Shown piece by piece: positions 52,395-61,423 of a DNA stretch of 64,000 nucleotides. This DNA comes from Glaciecola sp964195425. Lineage in GTDB: Bacteria; Pseudomonadota; Gammaproteobacteria; Enterobacterales; Alteromonadaceae. The translations under genes and the position numbers were made by a program. Under the pieces are notes generated by a model. That model was not told where the DNA came from. It was given only the letters and a program-made list of their open reading frames with translations, and did no database searches. How positions within the stretch are numbered: position 1 is the stretch's first letter; every line of letters begins with the position of its first letter. The stretch spans positions 4,585 to 68,584 of the forward strand of contig CAXMOM010000034.1 of NCBI GenBank assembly GCA_964195425.1. The letters run 5' to 3'.

Positions 52395-53733
52395 ACAAAT
52401 AAAAGAAATAAATAAAACTGTCTATACTAGCCATTCAATTAGCGCGGGTAAACTTACCCGAGGCGTAGGCTTAACCCTTGAAGCCATTGGCTGTCAAATT
52501 CCTGTTGGTGGCCGCGCTATGGTGCAAACTATGCAAGGTCGTGTAGAAGCAGAAGTGGTTGGTTTTGCTAACAATATTACCTATTTAATGCCCACAGAAT
52601 CGATAAAGGGTATTGTGCCAGGCTCTTTCGTTGAACCCATATCAAGTGACTCTGGGCTAGCGGTAGGTGAAAAATTACTTGGACGCGTAATAGATGCGAA
52701 TGGCGCTCCGCTAGATGGCCTAGGGCCAATTGAAACTACTACTCGAGTATCGACTAATCCTCCTCCAATTAACCCACTTGTACGCAAGCCGGTTAATGAA
52801 CCTTTAGATGTAGGTGTACGCGCAATTAATGCCATTACTACCGTAGGAAAAGGCCAAAGAATGGGTCTTTTTGCGGGAAGTGGCGTGGGTAAAAGTGTAC
52901 TGTTAGGCATGATGACCCGAGGTACAACCGCCGACGTAGTGGTTGTTGGTTTAATTGGCGAGCGAGGCCGCGAAGTTAAAGAGTTTATAGATGACATTTT
53001 AAGCGCTGAGGATCGCAAAAAAGCAGTCGTAGTTGCAGCGCCAGCAGATACCTCTCCATTGATGCGACTAAAAGGCAGTGAAACAGCCGTAACAATAGCT
53101 GAGTATTTTAGAGATCAAGGTAAAAACGTACTTTTATTGCTTGATTCGCTAACCCGATATGCAATGGCGCAGCGAGAAATTGCCTTAGCTATTGGTGAGC
53201 CGCCTGCCACAAAAGGCTATCCGCCCTCAGTTTTTGCGAAATTACCTGCACTTGTTGAAAGAGCCGGCAACGGTACTGTGCATCAAGGGTCTATTACCGC
53301 TTTTTATACCGTGTTAACTGAAGGTGATGATTTACAAGATCCTATTGCCGATGCGGCTCGTGCCATACTCGACGGACACATAGTTTTATCTAGAGAATTA
53401 GCCGATTCTGGTCATTATCCGGCAATCGATATTGAGTCTTCAATTTCGCGCGTTATGCCTCAAGTTGTAAGTGAGCAGCATGACCAGCAAGCACGTTCTA
53501 TAAAACGCGTATATTCAACTTATCAACAAAATAAAGATTTAATCAATATTGGTGCCTATGCGCGCGGCAGCAATCCAAATATCGACTTGTCTATATCGGC
53601 GGCGCCTGCGATTGACGCTTTTTTACAACAAGGTATGAAGCAAACAATTGATATGAATAAAACTTTAGAAACAGTCAATACCTTAGCATCGGGTATTGAA
53701 TCGGCAAGTGCAATTAATGGCGCCGGTAGATGA
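52375..53733 (+). CDS. fliI: Flagellar export ATPase FliI
   Basis: A 452-residue F1-beta-like ATPase. Walker A is GSGVGKS at residues 168-174, GERGREV lies near 200 and Walker B is VLLLLDSLTRYA. It powers entry of rod, hook and filament subunits into the gate. The ATG at 52375 is preferred to the TTG directly before it. The stop overlaps the fliJ start (ATGA). Confidence 0.97.
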   Translation: MTLALSEQIKEINKTVYTSHSISAGKLTRGVGLTLEAIGCQIPVGGRAMVQTMQGRVEAEVVGFANNITYLMPTESIKGIVPGSFVEPISSDSGLAVGEKLLGRVIDANGAPLDGLGPIETTTRVSTNPPPINPLVRKPVNEPLDVGVRAINAITTVGKGQRMGLFAGSGVGKSVLLGMMTRGTTADVVVVGLIGERGREVKEFIDDILSAEDRKKAVVVAAPADTSPLMRLKGSETAVTIAEYFRDQGKNVLLLLDSLTRYAMAQREIALAIGEPPATKGYPPSVFAKLPALVERAGNGTVHQGSITAFYTVLTEGDDLQDPIADAARAILDGHIVLSRELADSGHYPAIDIESSISRVMPQVVSEQHDQQARSIKRVYSTYQQNKDLINIGAYARGSNPNIDLSISAAPAIDAFLQQGMKQTIDMNKTLETVNTLASGIESASAINGAGR

Positions 53734-54179
53734 GTAGCATAAAGCAACTGTTACTAGTAGCTACTGTAGAACAAAAACGTGAACAAACTTGTGCGCTACA
53801 ATACCAACAAGCAAATGCACATTTACAAGCGAATCAACAAAAACTATCGGGGCTAGAGCAGTATAGACTCGATTACATGCATAGTATTCGTGCTAAAGCC
53901 GCGAAAGGTATTGGCGCAAAATCTATGAACCAATATCATCAATTTATTACACAGTTAGATAAAGCCTGCGAACAACAGGTACGTGTAATAAGCCAATCAG
54001 TGTTAGTGGTTGATCAACGGAAACGCCAATGGTTAGCGCAGCAGCAAAAACATAAAGCTATTATCCACCTTGTTGACGTTAAAAAGCGTCATGCTAAACA
54101 AACTGCCGACAAGCAAGAACAAAAGTTGTTTGATGAAATTGCTCTTCAACGCGCCATAAGAAAACCACATTATCAATAA
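53730..54179 (+). CDS. fliJ: Flagellar export protein FliJ
   Basis: A 149-residue coiled-coil protein, rich in Gln, Lys and Leu throughout (for example EQKREQTCALQYQQANAHLQ). It matches the FliJ stalk that fits into the FliI hexamer and recycles chaperones. Identification depends on length, coiled-coil pattern and the fliI-fliJ-fliK order. It ends the fliE transcript, with no strong terminator seen before fliK. Confidence 0.88.
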   Translation: MSSIKQLLLVATVEQKREQTCALQYQQANAHLQANQQKLSGLEQYRLDYMHSIRAKAAKGIGAKSMNQYHQFITQLDKACEQQVRVISQSVLVVDQRKRQWLAQQQKHKAIIHLVDVKKRHAKQTADKQEQKLFDEIALQRAIRKPHYQ

Positions 54180-54209
54180 ATAAAGTTTTTTGTCGCTGCC
54201 AATGTAACT

Positions 54210-54225
54210 TGGTACAGAAAATGCA
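54210..54225 (+). promoter_or_regulatory. Possible sigma-54 promoter of fliK
   Basis: TGGTAC-AGAAA-ATGCA has GG/GC at the right distance, with C to T at the fourth base of the -24 box and an A at the start of the -12 box. The start would be near 54236, 89 bases before fliK. Moderate only. Confidence 0.45.
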
Positions 54226-54324
54226 AAACATACCCCATAGAAACAATAATTTACCGCTCGTTTATGTATGTATTATCAATTAAAACATATAGTTAAACTG
54301 CGATTGTTAATAGGAAAATAGTCT

Positions 54325-56736
54325 ATGGTGCAACAAATAGCGCAACAGGTGATGCAACAAATTGCCAGTACTAAAACAGGATCTGCCGCTTCCAACTTGC
54401 CGTTTACGCTTAGCCCAAGTGCACTTGGCGTATCAGGTGGGCAAAATGAAATTAGGCAAACCTTTAATAATGAGTTGCTGCGTCAAACCAAGTCTATTCG
54501 TGTTTTCGAACAGCCCAGAGAACGAATACAGCCGTATGACCGACATCAAGGCGGTCGTAGCGATAACTCAGTATCATCTAACGCTAGGCAAACTAACGAT
54601 GGTGCAGGTCGGAATAATAGTGCAAACAGCAGCTCGAGTGTATCTAGTTCAGCGAACGCGCTTGAACGCCGTGCGGCTGAACAAAGGCAAGAACACCTAA
54701 ACAATCGCATAGAGCAAGCTCGTAAAGAAGGGGCTAGCCATGTAGAGAAAAAAACAATCGAAACATCGCGAAGTGGTTCGCTAAGCGATCAAGGTTTGAA
54801 AGCCCTAAATAATGCAGGGGATGCAGGTAAACCGACTTCAATTAATGCAGGTAGAGCGGATCCAAATAATGCAGCGCAGGCAATAAATAATGGCGCGGCG
54901 ACATCTACACAAGGCCAATCGCAAAACACCTTAATCCCCGATGGAGCAAAAGACGATAGCTTTGACTATATTGACTACGTCACTGCGCTTGCCGACTTTA
55001 CCGGCAAAGGCGTTGGCAGGAACGAAGCCACGAGTGAAGAACTTGATACAAAGAGCGCCGAGGAAGATTTCCAGCAGAGCTTATTCATATCTACGAACGC
55101 TTCTTTATCGGATGCAGAATTACAGGCAATGAATGCCTTAAGTGAAAACGGTTCTATTTCACAAATGAGTGAAGAGTCTGCTTCTAACAAAGAAACTAAA
55201 ACGCTAGAACTTACTATTCCCATAAATGAACTGGTAGACAGCGAGCAAGAAAGAAAAATTGCGCTGACAATTAGTAATGAAGATTTGCAAATGTTCTATG
55301 ATGCTAAACAAAATATGGAAAACGGCAAAGCTGATTTATTGCCAGGAGAGCGTGCCGGACTGCAAAGAACAATAGCTGATTTAGCATCGCAACTTGAAAC
55401 GCTGGCTGAAAATGATAGCCAATTTAATGAATCAAGCACAACTGACGCTAACAAAGAACTATTGGAATCGTTGCTGTTGGGTGAAGTGATTAACGATAAG
55501 GAGGGACATTTAAATGCGGGTTCAAAAGCTGAACTAAGCGCACTTGATGAAAAAACACGCTTAGTAGCAGATGCACTGGCAAACGCTCAAACAACACCTA
55601 AGGGAAGCACATCCGAATTAAGTGCCAAATTGGCGAGCAATGTTGTTAATGAACTAACTATAGAGAATGCTGCTATCAGTAATGAATCCGGCGCGGGTGA
55701 GCAAGACAATATCGTCGCGCAAAGTAAGGTTGGCGCTTTACCCAATGATGCAGGCGCAAACCTGACAACAGGACAAGCAGTACCTAAGCAAACAAATGAT
55801 AATAAAAAGCTAGAAGTGCTTAGTTCAGCATTAATGAATGTGGCTGAGTTAAATGAGCAGCAGTCAAAAGTAGCATTAGAAAGTTTGACGCAACGTCTAC
55901 AAGCCGTTGTGTCAGAAATGACTGGCGAAAATAAAGGCAATGAATTCATTGCCGCTTTGCAAAGTGGCGTTAAAGAATTTAAACAACAGCTTGCCCAAGG
56001 TCGTGAACCAGGCATAGACCTCAAAGCAATAGTGGCTGAAGCCTTAGCACAAATTTCTGGCGAAAGTGGAAAAACACAGCAACCGAAAATTGACGCAGCG
56101 GTGAATCAATTTAATGCCGTTTTACAATTAGCTAGTGCCGTTAATTATTCTGCGACGCAACAGCAGGCGCAGGGTTTAGGCATTTCAGACAGTCAATTAG
56201 CAAAAGAAATTAACTTTGCGCATGTGGAAGGTACGAAACTTGCAAATGGAATTCAGAACCAGATGACGACGCAAGCAAGCGTCGACAAAGCGGTAAATAT
56301 TTTTAAGCAAGAAGGCCAACAACAACTAGCAGAAAAAGTACGTTGGATGGTAAATGCTAGAAGTGCAACGGCAGAAATAAGATTAGACCCAGCTGATTTA
56401 GGCGGCATTAATATAAAAATTAATTTAAGCGGTGACACTGCTCAAGTTAACTTTAATGTGCAATCGGCAGCCGCCAAAGATGCCTTAGATCAAGCGGCAC
56501 CAAGATTGCGGGAAATGTTACAAGATCAAGGCATTGAACTAGGTCAGTCATTTGTACAACAAGACAGTCAAGGTGGACAGCAGCATCAACCTTCAGGTGA
56601 TGATGCTTCAATACCTACTAGCGCTGGACAACGGCCGAGCATGAGCAACGCAGATGTTATTGAGGATGAAGTGCAAGGTATGGTTGAACAACGAATAAGC
56701 AATGGTGCGATTGGTGGAATAGACTACTACGCGTAG
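54325..56736 (+). CDS. fliK: Hook-length control protein FliK
   Basis: An 803-residue protein, about twice Salmonella FliK. Residues 1-600 are low-complexity, rich in Asn, Ser, Ala, Gln and Glu, and probably unfolded. The C-terminal substrate-switch domain (about 660-760) contains VRWMVNARSATAEIRLDPADLGGINIKI and VQSAAAKDALDQAAPRLREMLQDQGIELG, the conserved FliK/flg_hook core. It measures the hook and switches FlhB specificity. Long forms are common in marine gammaproteobacteria. AGGA lies ten bases before the ATG. Confidence 0.93.
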   Translation: MVQQIAQQVMQQIASTKTGSAASNLPFTLSPSALGVSGGQNEIRQTFNNELLRQTKSIRVFEQPRERIQPYDRHQGGRSDNSVSSNARQTNDGAGRNNSANSSSSVSSSANALERRAAEQRQEHLNNRIEQARKEGASHVEKKTIETSRSGSLSDQGLKALNNAGDAGKPTSINAGRADPNNAAQAINNGAATSTQGQSQNTLIPDGAKDDSFDYIDYVTALADFTGKGVGRNEATSEELDTKSAEEDFQQSLFISTNASLSDAELQAMNALSENGSISQMSEESASNKETKTLELTIPINELVDSEQERKIALTISNEDLQMFYDAKQNMENGKADLLPGERAGLQRTIADLASQLETLAENDSQFNESSTTDANKELLESLLLGEVINDKEGHLNAGSKAELSALDEKTRLVADALANAQTTPKGSTSELSAKLASNVVNELTIENAAISNESGAGEQDNIVAQSKVGALPNDAGANLTTGQAVPKQTNDNKKLEVLSSALMNVAELNEQQSKVALESLTQRLQAVVSEMTGENKGNEFIAALQSGVKEFKQQLAQGREPGIDLKAIVAEALAQISGESGKTQQPKIDAAVNQFNAVLQLASAVNYSATQQQAQGLGISDSQLAKEINFAHVEGTKLANGIQNQMTTQASVDKAVNIFKQEGQQQLAEKVRWMVNARSATAEIRLDPADLGGINIKINLSGDTAQVNFNVQSAAAKDALDQAAPRLREMLQDQGIELGQSFVQQDSQGGQQHQPSGDDASIPTSAGQRPSMSNADVIEDEVQGMVEQRISNGAIGGIDYYA

Positions 56737-56874
56737 ATATTGCACTTAAGCGTCATGACAAACTTATAGCAAACTTTATGTTAGCAAAACGTATAGACAT
56801 AAAGCTTATAAATACTAATGGAAGGCGATGAAATATATCGCACTAAAACACATTTAAGAATTAGGAAAGTCAAT

Positions 56875-57399
56875 ATGGCTGATGAAGAGTTAAAAGGGGA
56901 TGGCGCCCCTAAAAAAAAATCGAAGATGATGCTTATTATCATTGTTGTGCTTGTTTTATTGGCAGGCGGTGGTGGCGCAGCTTATTTCATTTTGTTTATG
57001 GGTGGCGAGCCGGTAGCTGAGGCAACTGACATTAGCGAAAGCGACGGCGATTCAGCACCACGAGAACAATCAGCTGAAGGCAAAGCAATATATGTTGCCA
57101 TGCCAAGACCTTTTCAATTCAATGCGCCAGGAATAACGCGCGAGCGTATTGTCCAAATTGACGTGCAGTTAATGGTACGAGGCCAAGACAACGAAGAGCT
57201 AGCTAAGCGCCATATTCCTATGATTGAAGGTAATTTATTACAAGTATTTAGTACATCAAATGCAGATGATTTAGTCACTGATGTGGGTAAAACAGAGCTA
57301 CGCAATAAAGCGACGGCGCAGGTCAGGCAAGTCATGAAAAGCTTAGAGAGAAATCCAGTGGTTGAGCAAGTTTTGTTCACTGGGTTCGTCATACAATAA
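56875..57399 (+). CDS. fliL: Basal-body protein FliL
   Basis: A 174-residue single-pass protein. MADEELKGDGAPKKKSKMML is followed by a membrane helix (about 23-44), then the FliL domain: YVAMPRPFQFNAPG, RIVQIDVQLMVRG and LLQVFSTSNADDL. It rings the stator and raises torque at high load. The ATG at 56875 is chosen because AGGAAA stands six bases before it; an upstream in-frame ATG at 56818 gives an unlikely extension. It begins the fliLMNOPQR-flhB row. Confidence 0.94.
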   Translation: MADEELKGDGAPKKKSKMMLIIIVVLVLLAGGGGAAYFILFMGGEPVAEATDISESDGDSAPREQSAEGKAIYVAMPRPFQFNAPGITRERIVQIDVQLMVRGQDNEELAKRHIPMIEGNLLQVFSTSNADDLVTDVGKTELRNKATAQVRQVMKSLERNPVVEQVLFTGFVIQ

Positions 57400-57468
57400 A
57401 GAACAAAGTAAAGAGCACAGTAACAATTAGCCCAGTAACAAGTAACTCAAAAGAAATTAGGTGAACAC

Positions 57469-58548
57469 GTGAGCGATTTATTATCACAAGACGAAATTGA
57501 CGCGCTACTGCACGGTGTTGATGATGTTGAAGAAGAAGAAGTCGAGGAAGTTCAGCACGATGGCTCGGCTCTTGAGTACGACTTTTCATCACAAGACCGG
57601 ATTGTACGCGGGCGTATGCCTACGCTTGAAATTGTGAATGAGCGATTTGCTCGACATATGCGAGTGAGCTTGTTCAATATGATGCGCCGTAGCGCTGAAG
57701 TGTCTATAAATGGCATTCAAATGATTAAATTCGGTGAGTATGTGCATACCTTGTTCGTGCCAACCAGTTTGAACATGGTGCGCTTTAGACCGCTAAAGGG
57801 CACAGGACTAATTACGATGGAAGCTCGTTTAGTTTTCATTATGGTAGATAATTTCTTTGGTGGTGATGGTCGCTATCATGCCAAAATTGAAGGGCGAGAA
57901 TTTACGCCAACAGAGCGTCGCATTATACAAATGTTGTTAAAGCTTATTTTTGAAGATTACAAAGAGGCATGGGCGCCTGTTATGGATGTGTCTTTTGAAT
58001 ATTTAGACTCAGAAGTTAACCCGGCAATGGCGAATATTGTGAGCCCTAGTGAAGTCGTGGTAATAAGCTCATTTCATATTGAATTAGACGGTGGTGGTGG
58101 TGACTTCCATATATCACTCCCGTATTCGATGTTAGAGCCTATTCGTGAAATGCTTGACGCTGGTGTACAAAACGATAAAGAAGATACCGACTTCAGATGG
58201 AGTAAAGCGTTGCGCGACGAAATAATGGATGTAAACGTTGAGTTAACTACCCATTTCTTAGATGTTGTGATTAGCCTAGATAAGCTTATGGATTTTAAAA
58301 ATGGCGATATTATTCCCATTAATATGCCAGACGTAGTGACCATCTCTATTGAGGATTTACCTACGTTTAGGGCCAAATTGGGCCGTTCACGCGACAATGT
58401 CGCTTTAAAAATAACCGACAAAATACCTAGACCAAACTCTGTAAAATCTGAGCTACAACTCTTTACCAAAGGCGGTAAAGTGATTGACAGCGATTCAGAA
58501 CTACAGGTACTTGAAGAAGATTTATTAAACGTTTTAGAAAGGAGATAG
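57469..58548 (+). CDS. fliM: Motor switch protein FliM
   Basis: A 359-residue C-ring protein. The N-terminal CheY-binding segment LLSQDEIDALLHGV is intact. The middle CheC-like domain has NERFARHMRVSLFNMMRRSAEVSI and GDGRYHAKIEGREFTPTERRIIQ, and the C-terminal SPOA domain is related to FliN. GTG at 57469 is the start, with AGGTG six bases upstream. It is followed two bases later by fliN. Confidence 0.97.
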   Translation: MSDLLSQDEIDALLHGVDDVEEEEVEEVQHDGSALEYDFSSQDRIVRGRMPTLEIVNERFARHMRVSLFNMMRRSAEVSINGIQMIKFGEYVHTLFVPTSLNMVRFRPLKGTGLITMEARLVFIMVDNFFGGDGRYHAKIEGREFTPTERRIIQMLLKLIFEDYKEAWAPVMDVSFEYLDSEVNPAMANIVSPSEVVVISSFHIELDGGGGDFHISLPYSMLEPIREMLDAGVQNDKEDTDFRWSKALRDEIMDVNVELTTHFLDVVISLDKLMDFKNGDIIPINMPDVVTISIEDLPTFRAKLGRSRDNVALKITDKIPRPNSVKSELQLFTKGGKVIDSDSELQVLEEDLLNVLERR

Positions 58549-58550
58549 CC

Positions 58551-58985
58551 ATGAGTGAAGAAGGCGAAGGCTTAGATGATTGGGAAGCAGCAATGGCAGA
58601 ACAAGCAGAATCTGAAGGTGAGAGCGATGGTGAAGCCTTTGATCCAGATGACTTAATTGCCGAGGCAGAAGCGCAAGCAGCTGGTCTTGATGAATTAACT
58701 GACGATGCAGCGCCGTTAAACAATGAAAAGAAATTGGACACTATCTTAGATATTCCTGTGACCATCTCTATGGAGGTGGGTAGAACTAATATTAGTATCC
58801 GTAGTTTACTGCAATTGAACCAAGGTTCTGTTGTTGAATTAGACCGAGTTGCCGGTGAACCACTAGATGTTTTAGTAAATGGCACGTTGATTGCTCATGG
58901 AGAGGTAGTAGTGATTAACGATAAATTTGGTATACGGTTAACGGATGTTATTAGTCAAGTCGAAAGAATTAAGAAACTTAAATAA
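58551..58985 (+). CDS. fliN: Motor switch protein FliN
   Basis: A 144-residue C-ring protein with an acidic N-terminal half (residues 1-55). The SPOA domain has LDIPVTISMEVGRTNISIRSLLQLNQGSVVELDRVAGEPLDVLVNGTLIAHGEVVVINDKFGIRLTD-type elements. The acidic leader is longer than in Escherichia coli FliN and resembles Vibrio FliN. AAGGAG precedes the ATG within fliM. It overlaps fliO by 41 bp. Confidence 0.96.
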   Translation: MSEEGEGLDDWEAAMAEQAESEGESDGEAFDPDDLIAEAEAQAAGLDELTDDAAPLNNEKKLDTILDIPVTISMEVGRTNISIRSLLQLNQGSVVELDRVAGEPLDVLVNGTLIAHGEVVVINDKFGIRLTDVISQVERIKKLK

Positions 58986-59487
58986 AAAAATCTCGTCAAG
59001 CTCAGTCTTGGCGGGCCTTTCCTGCATATCCCTCTTTAGCTTCTCGTTGCCTTTACAGGCTACAACGAGTAGCCAAGGCTTAACTTCAAGCAGTTCAATA
59101 CTGTCGGTTTTTCTGTCACTTCTAGTCGTAATCGCCATTATTTTTGCGCTCGCATACGTGATGCGTCGATTTAATGTCGCTCAAACTGGCGGTGGGCAAA
59201 TGCGTGTTGTCGCGAGCATGATGGCCGGCGCAAAAGAAAAAGTAATGGTAATTGAAGTTGGCGGTGAACAATACCTGCTGGGTATTACCGCGCACAATAT
59301 CAATCATCTCGCAACACTTGAAAATCCTATTCAAAAAGATAAGCAAGCTAATGCCCTCAATGCTAACCCTGGCGGAAAAGTCAATTTCCAACAAAAATTG
59401 GTTAACGCGATGGCACAAGGTATTGCTGGAAACAAAACGAGTAAAGATGAGAACAAGCAATCTTCAAAGGGAGTTGACCATGATTAA
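58945..59487 (+). CDS. fliO: Flagellar export protein FliO
   Basis: A 180-residue protein with an N-terminal export signal (up to about residue 40), then a membrane helix SILSVFLSLLVVIAIIFALAYVMRRF (about 51-76) and a small cytoplasmic domain with MRVVASMMAGAKEKVMVIEVGGEQYLLGI. FliO helps FliP form the gate complex. The ATG at 58945 overlaps fliN by 41 bp; no better start lies between. It ends with an 8-bp overlap on fliP. Confidence 0.9.
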   Translation: MLLVKSKELRNLNKKISSSSVLAGLSCISLFSFSLPLQATTSSQGLTSSSSILSVFLSLLVVIAIIFALAYVMRRFNVAQTGGGQMRVVASMMAGAKEKVMVIEVGGEQYLLGITAHNINHLATLENPIQKDKQANALNANPGGKVNFQQKLVNAMAQGIAGNKTSKDENKQSSKGVDHD

Positions 59488-60322
59488 GTTATTTATTGCG
59501 CTTTTGAGTGAAATTATTTCCAGTAACCCTATTTTGCGACACAGCAGTCGTTTTTTGGCAAATAACACCTCCTTTATCAAGTGGACTAGTGTAGTGCTGT
59601 TATTATTATCAAGTATGCACTTAAGTGCTCAGCAAGCCGGCATTGAAGCCGTTACCGTGACGACTAACCCTGACGGCAGCCAAGATTATTCCATGACGCT
59701 ACAAGCGCTGTTCATTATGACGGCCTTAAGTCTTATACCTGCTGCTATTATGATGATGACCTCGTTCACGCGGATTATTGTGGTCTTATCTATTTTGCGT
59801 CAAGCCATCGGTTTACAACAGTCACCTTCGAATCAGATCCTAATTGGCATTAGTTTATTTTTGTCTATGTTTATTATGGCACCTGTGTTTGAGCAAGTTA
59901 ATGAAACAGCATTACAGCCATACTTAAGCGAAGAGATGACTTCTTTAGAAGCGTTTGAACAAGCTAAGCTTCCTATGCGTGACTTTATGTTAAGTCAAAC
60001 CCGCATTACTGATTTAGAAACCTTTGTACGTATTGGTGGTTATGAGGGGCAATTCGACTCACCTGAGCAGGTGCCTATTACGGTATTAATTCCAGCGTTC
60101 GTCACTAGTGAATTAAAAACGGCTTTCCAAATAGGTTTTATGTTGTTTATCCCCTTTTTAATACTCGATTTAGTGGTGGCGTCAATTTTAATGGCCATGG
60201 GTATGATGATGCTATCGCCTATGATTGTGTCTTTGCCATTTAAGTTGATGCTATTTGTATTGGTAGACGGCTGGAATCTGATTTTAGGCACGCTTGCCAC
60301 TAGTTTCGGGATGGGGACCTGA
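59480..60322 (+). CDS. fliP: Export-gate protein FliP
   Basis: A 280-residue membrane protein. A signal peptide-like N-terminus (about 35-50, ending HLSAQQ) is followed by four membrane helices. FliP motifs are MMTSFTRIIVVLSILRQAIGLQQSPSNQILIGI, AFQIGFMLFIPFLILDLVVASILMAMGMMMLSPMIVSLPFKLMLFVLVDGWNLI-like blocks. It forms the FliP5-FliQ4-FliR core of the export gate. The ATG at 59480 is chosen, after GGGAG; earlier in-frame starts fall inside fliO. Confidence 0.96.
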   Translation: MIKLFIALLSEIISSNPILRHSSRFLANNTSFIKWTSVVLLLLSSMHLSAQQAGIEAVTVTTNPDGSQDYSMTLQALFIMTALSLIPAAIMMMTSFTRIIVVLSILRQAIGLQQSPSNQILIGISLFLSMFIMAPVFEQVNETALQPYLSEEMTSLEAFEQAKLPMRDFMLSQTRITDLETFVRIGGYEGQFDSPEQVPITVLIPAFVTSELKTAFQIGFMLFIPFLILDLVVASILMAMGMMMLSPMIVSLPFKLMLFVLVDGWNLILGTLATSFGMGT

Positions 60323-60323
60323 C

Positions 60324-60593
60324 ATGAGTCCTGAAGCCTTTGTAGAAATATTGCGTGATGCAATGTTTATTATTATTTTGCTGGTGTCGGCCATTATTGT
60401 ACCGGGTCTACTAGTGGGGCTGGTAGTTGCGGTCTTCCAAGCCGCCACATCAATTAATGAACAAACCATGAGTTTTTTACCGCGCTTGATTATAACTTTA
60501 CTGGCTTTAAGTTTTTTAGGCAGTTGGATGGTCAAGAAATTGATGGACTATACTTTGGAACTGGTGAATAGCATTCCCTCCGTGATTGGTTAA
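60324..60593 (+). CDS. fliQ: Export-gate protein FliQ
   Basis: An 89-residue protein, the standard FliQ length, with two membrane helices: FIIILLVSAIIVPGLLVGLVVAVFQAATSINEQTMSF and LIITLLALSFLGSWMV. It starts one base after the fliP stop and overlaps nothing else. An in-frame reading from 60294 lies inside fliP and is rejected. Confidence 0.96.
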   Translation: MSPEAFVEILRDAMFIIILLVSAIIVPGLLVGLVVAVFQAATSINEQTMSFLPRLIITLLALSFLGSWMVKKLMDYTLELVNSIPSVIG

Positions 60594-60594
60594 T

Positions 60595-61371
60595 ATGGAT
60601 ATTTTAAGCTCAACTCTAATAGACTTGGTGAGTGACTACATGCTCGCATTTATGCGTATTTCGGGCATGTTTATTTCTATGGTTGGCTTGAGCGCAAAAA
60701 CTATTCCCACACCCGTTCGTAATTTGTTGGCTATTTTATTAACCGCGATGATAGTGCCTATGATCCCGCCAGTTCCTATGACCGACTTATTCTCTGTAGG
60801 GGCTTTTGTTGAAATATTTAAACAACTTACTATTGGCATTGCGATAGGCTTTATATCGATGATGGTGATAAACACCTTTGTACTTGCTGGGCAAATTGTT
60901 GCGATGCAGACAGGTTTAGGTTTTGCCTCTATTGTTGACCCCATTAACGGAATTAATGTGCCAGCGGTGGGTCAGTTTTATCTTATTCTTGCTACGCTTC
61001 TGTTTTGGACCTTCGACGGTCATTTATTCATGATAGAAATGTTAGTAGTGAGTTTTGAGGCTTTTCCAATCAATGATGCGTGGTTCACCCCTGAGCAATT
61101 TAGAGAGATTGCGCACTGGGCTGGATGGATGTTTGTGTCGGCCGTAACAGTCGCTTTGGCGCCTATTGTAAGTTTATTGATTGTTAACTTGGCCTTTGGG
61201 GTAATGACTAAGGCATCTCCACAGTTGAATATATTCAGTATTGGCTTCGCTATTGCGCAGTTAACGGGCTTATTCATTATATGGTTAACCTTAGCAAACC
61301 AGGCTCACCATTTTGAACAACAATGGGTACGAGCACAAACCCTCATGTGCAACTTGGTCAACGCATGCTAG
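60595..61371 (+). CDS. fliR: Export-gate protein FliR
   Basis: A 258-residue membrane protein with about six helices. FliR motifs are FMRISGMFISMVGLSAKTIPTPVRNLLAILL, GQIVAMQTGLGFASIVDPINGINVPAVGQFY and VNLAFGVMTKASPQLNIFSIGF. It seals the FliP-FliQ-FliR export pore. The ATG at 60595 starts one base after the fliQ stop; the TTG at 60586 would overlap fliQ. Confidence 0.96.
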   Translation: MDILSSTLIDLVSDYMLAFMRISGMFISMVGLSAKTIPTPVRNLLAILLTAMIVPMIPPVPMTDLFSVGAFVEIFKQLTIGIAIGFISMMVINTFVLAGQIVAMQTGLGFASIVDPINGINVPAVGQFYLILATLLFWTFDGHLFMIEMLVVSFEAFPINDAWFTPEQFREIAHWAGWMFVSAVTVALAPIVSLLIVNLAFGVMTKASPQLNIFSIGFAIAQLTGLFIIWLTLANQAHHFEQQWVRAQTLMCNLVNAC

Positions 61372-61423
61372 TGCTATTACGCATTCGGGCGCTTGTATTT
61401 TTATTAAAAGGTAGTGTTTAGGC

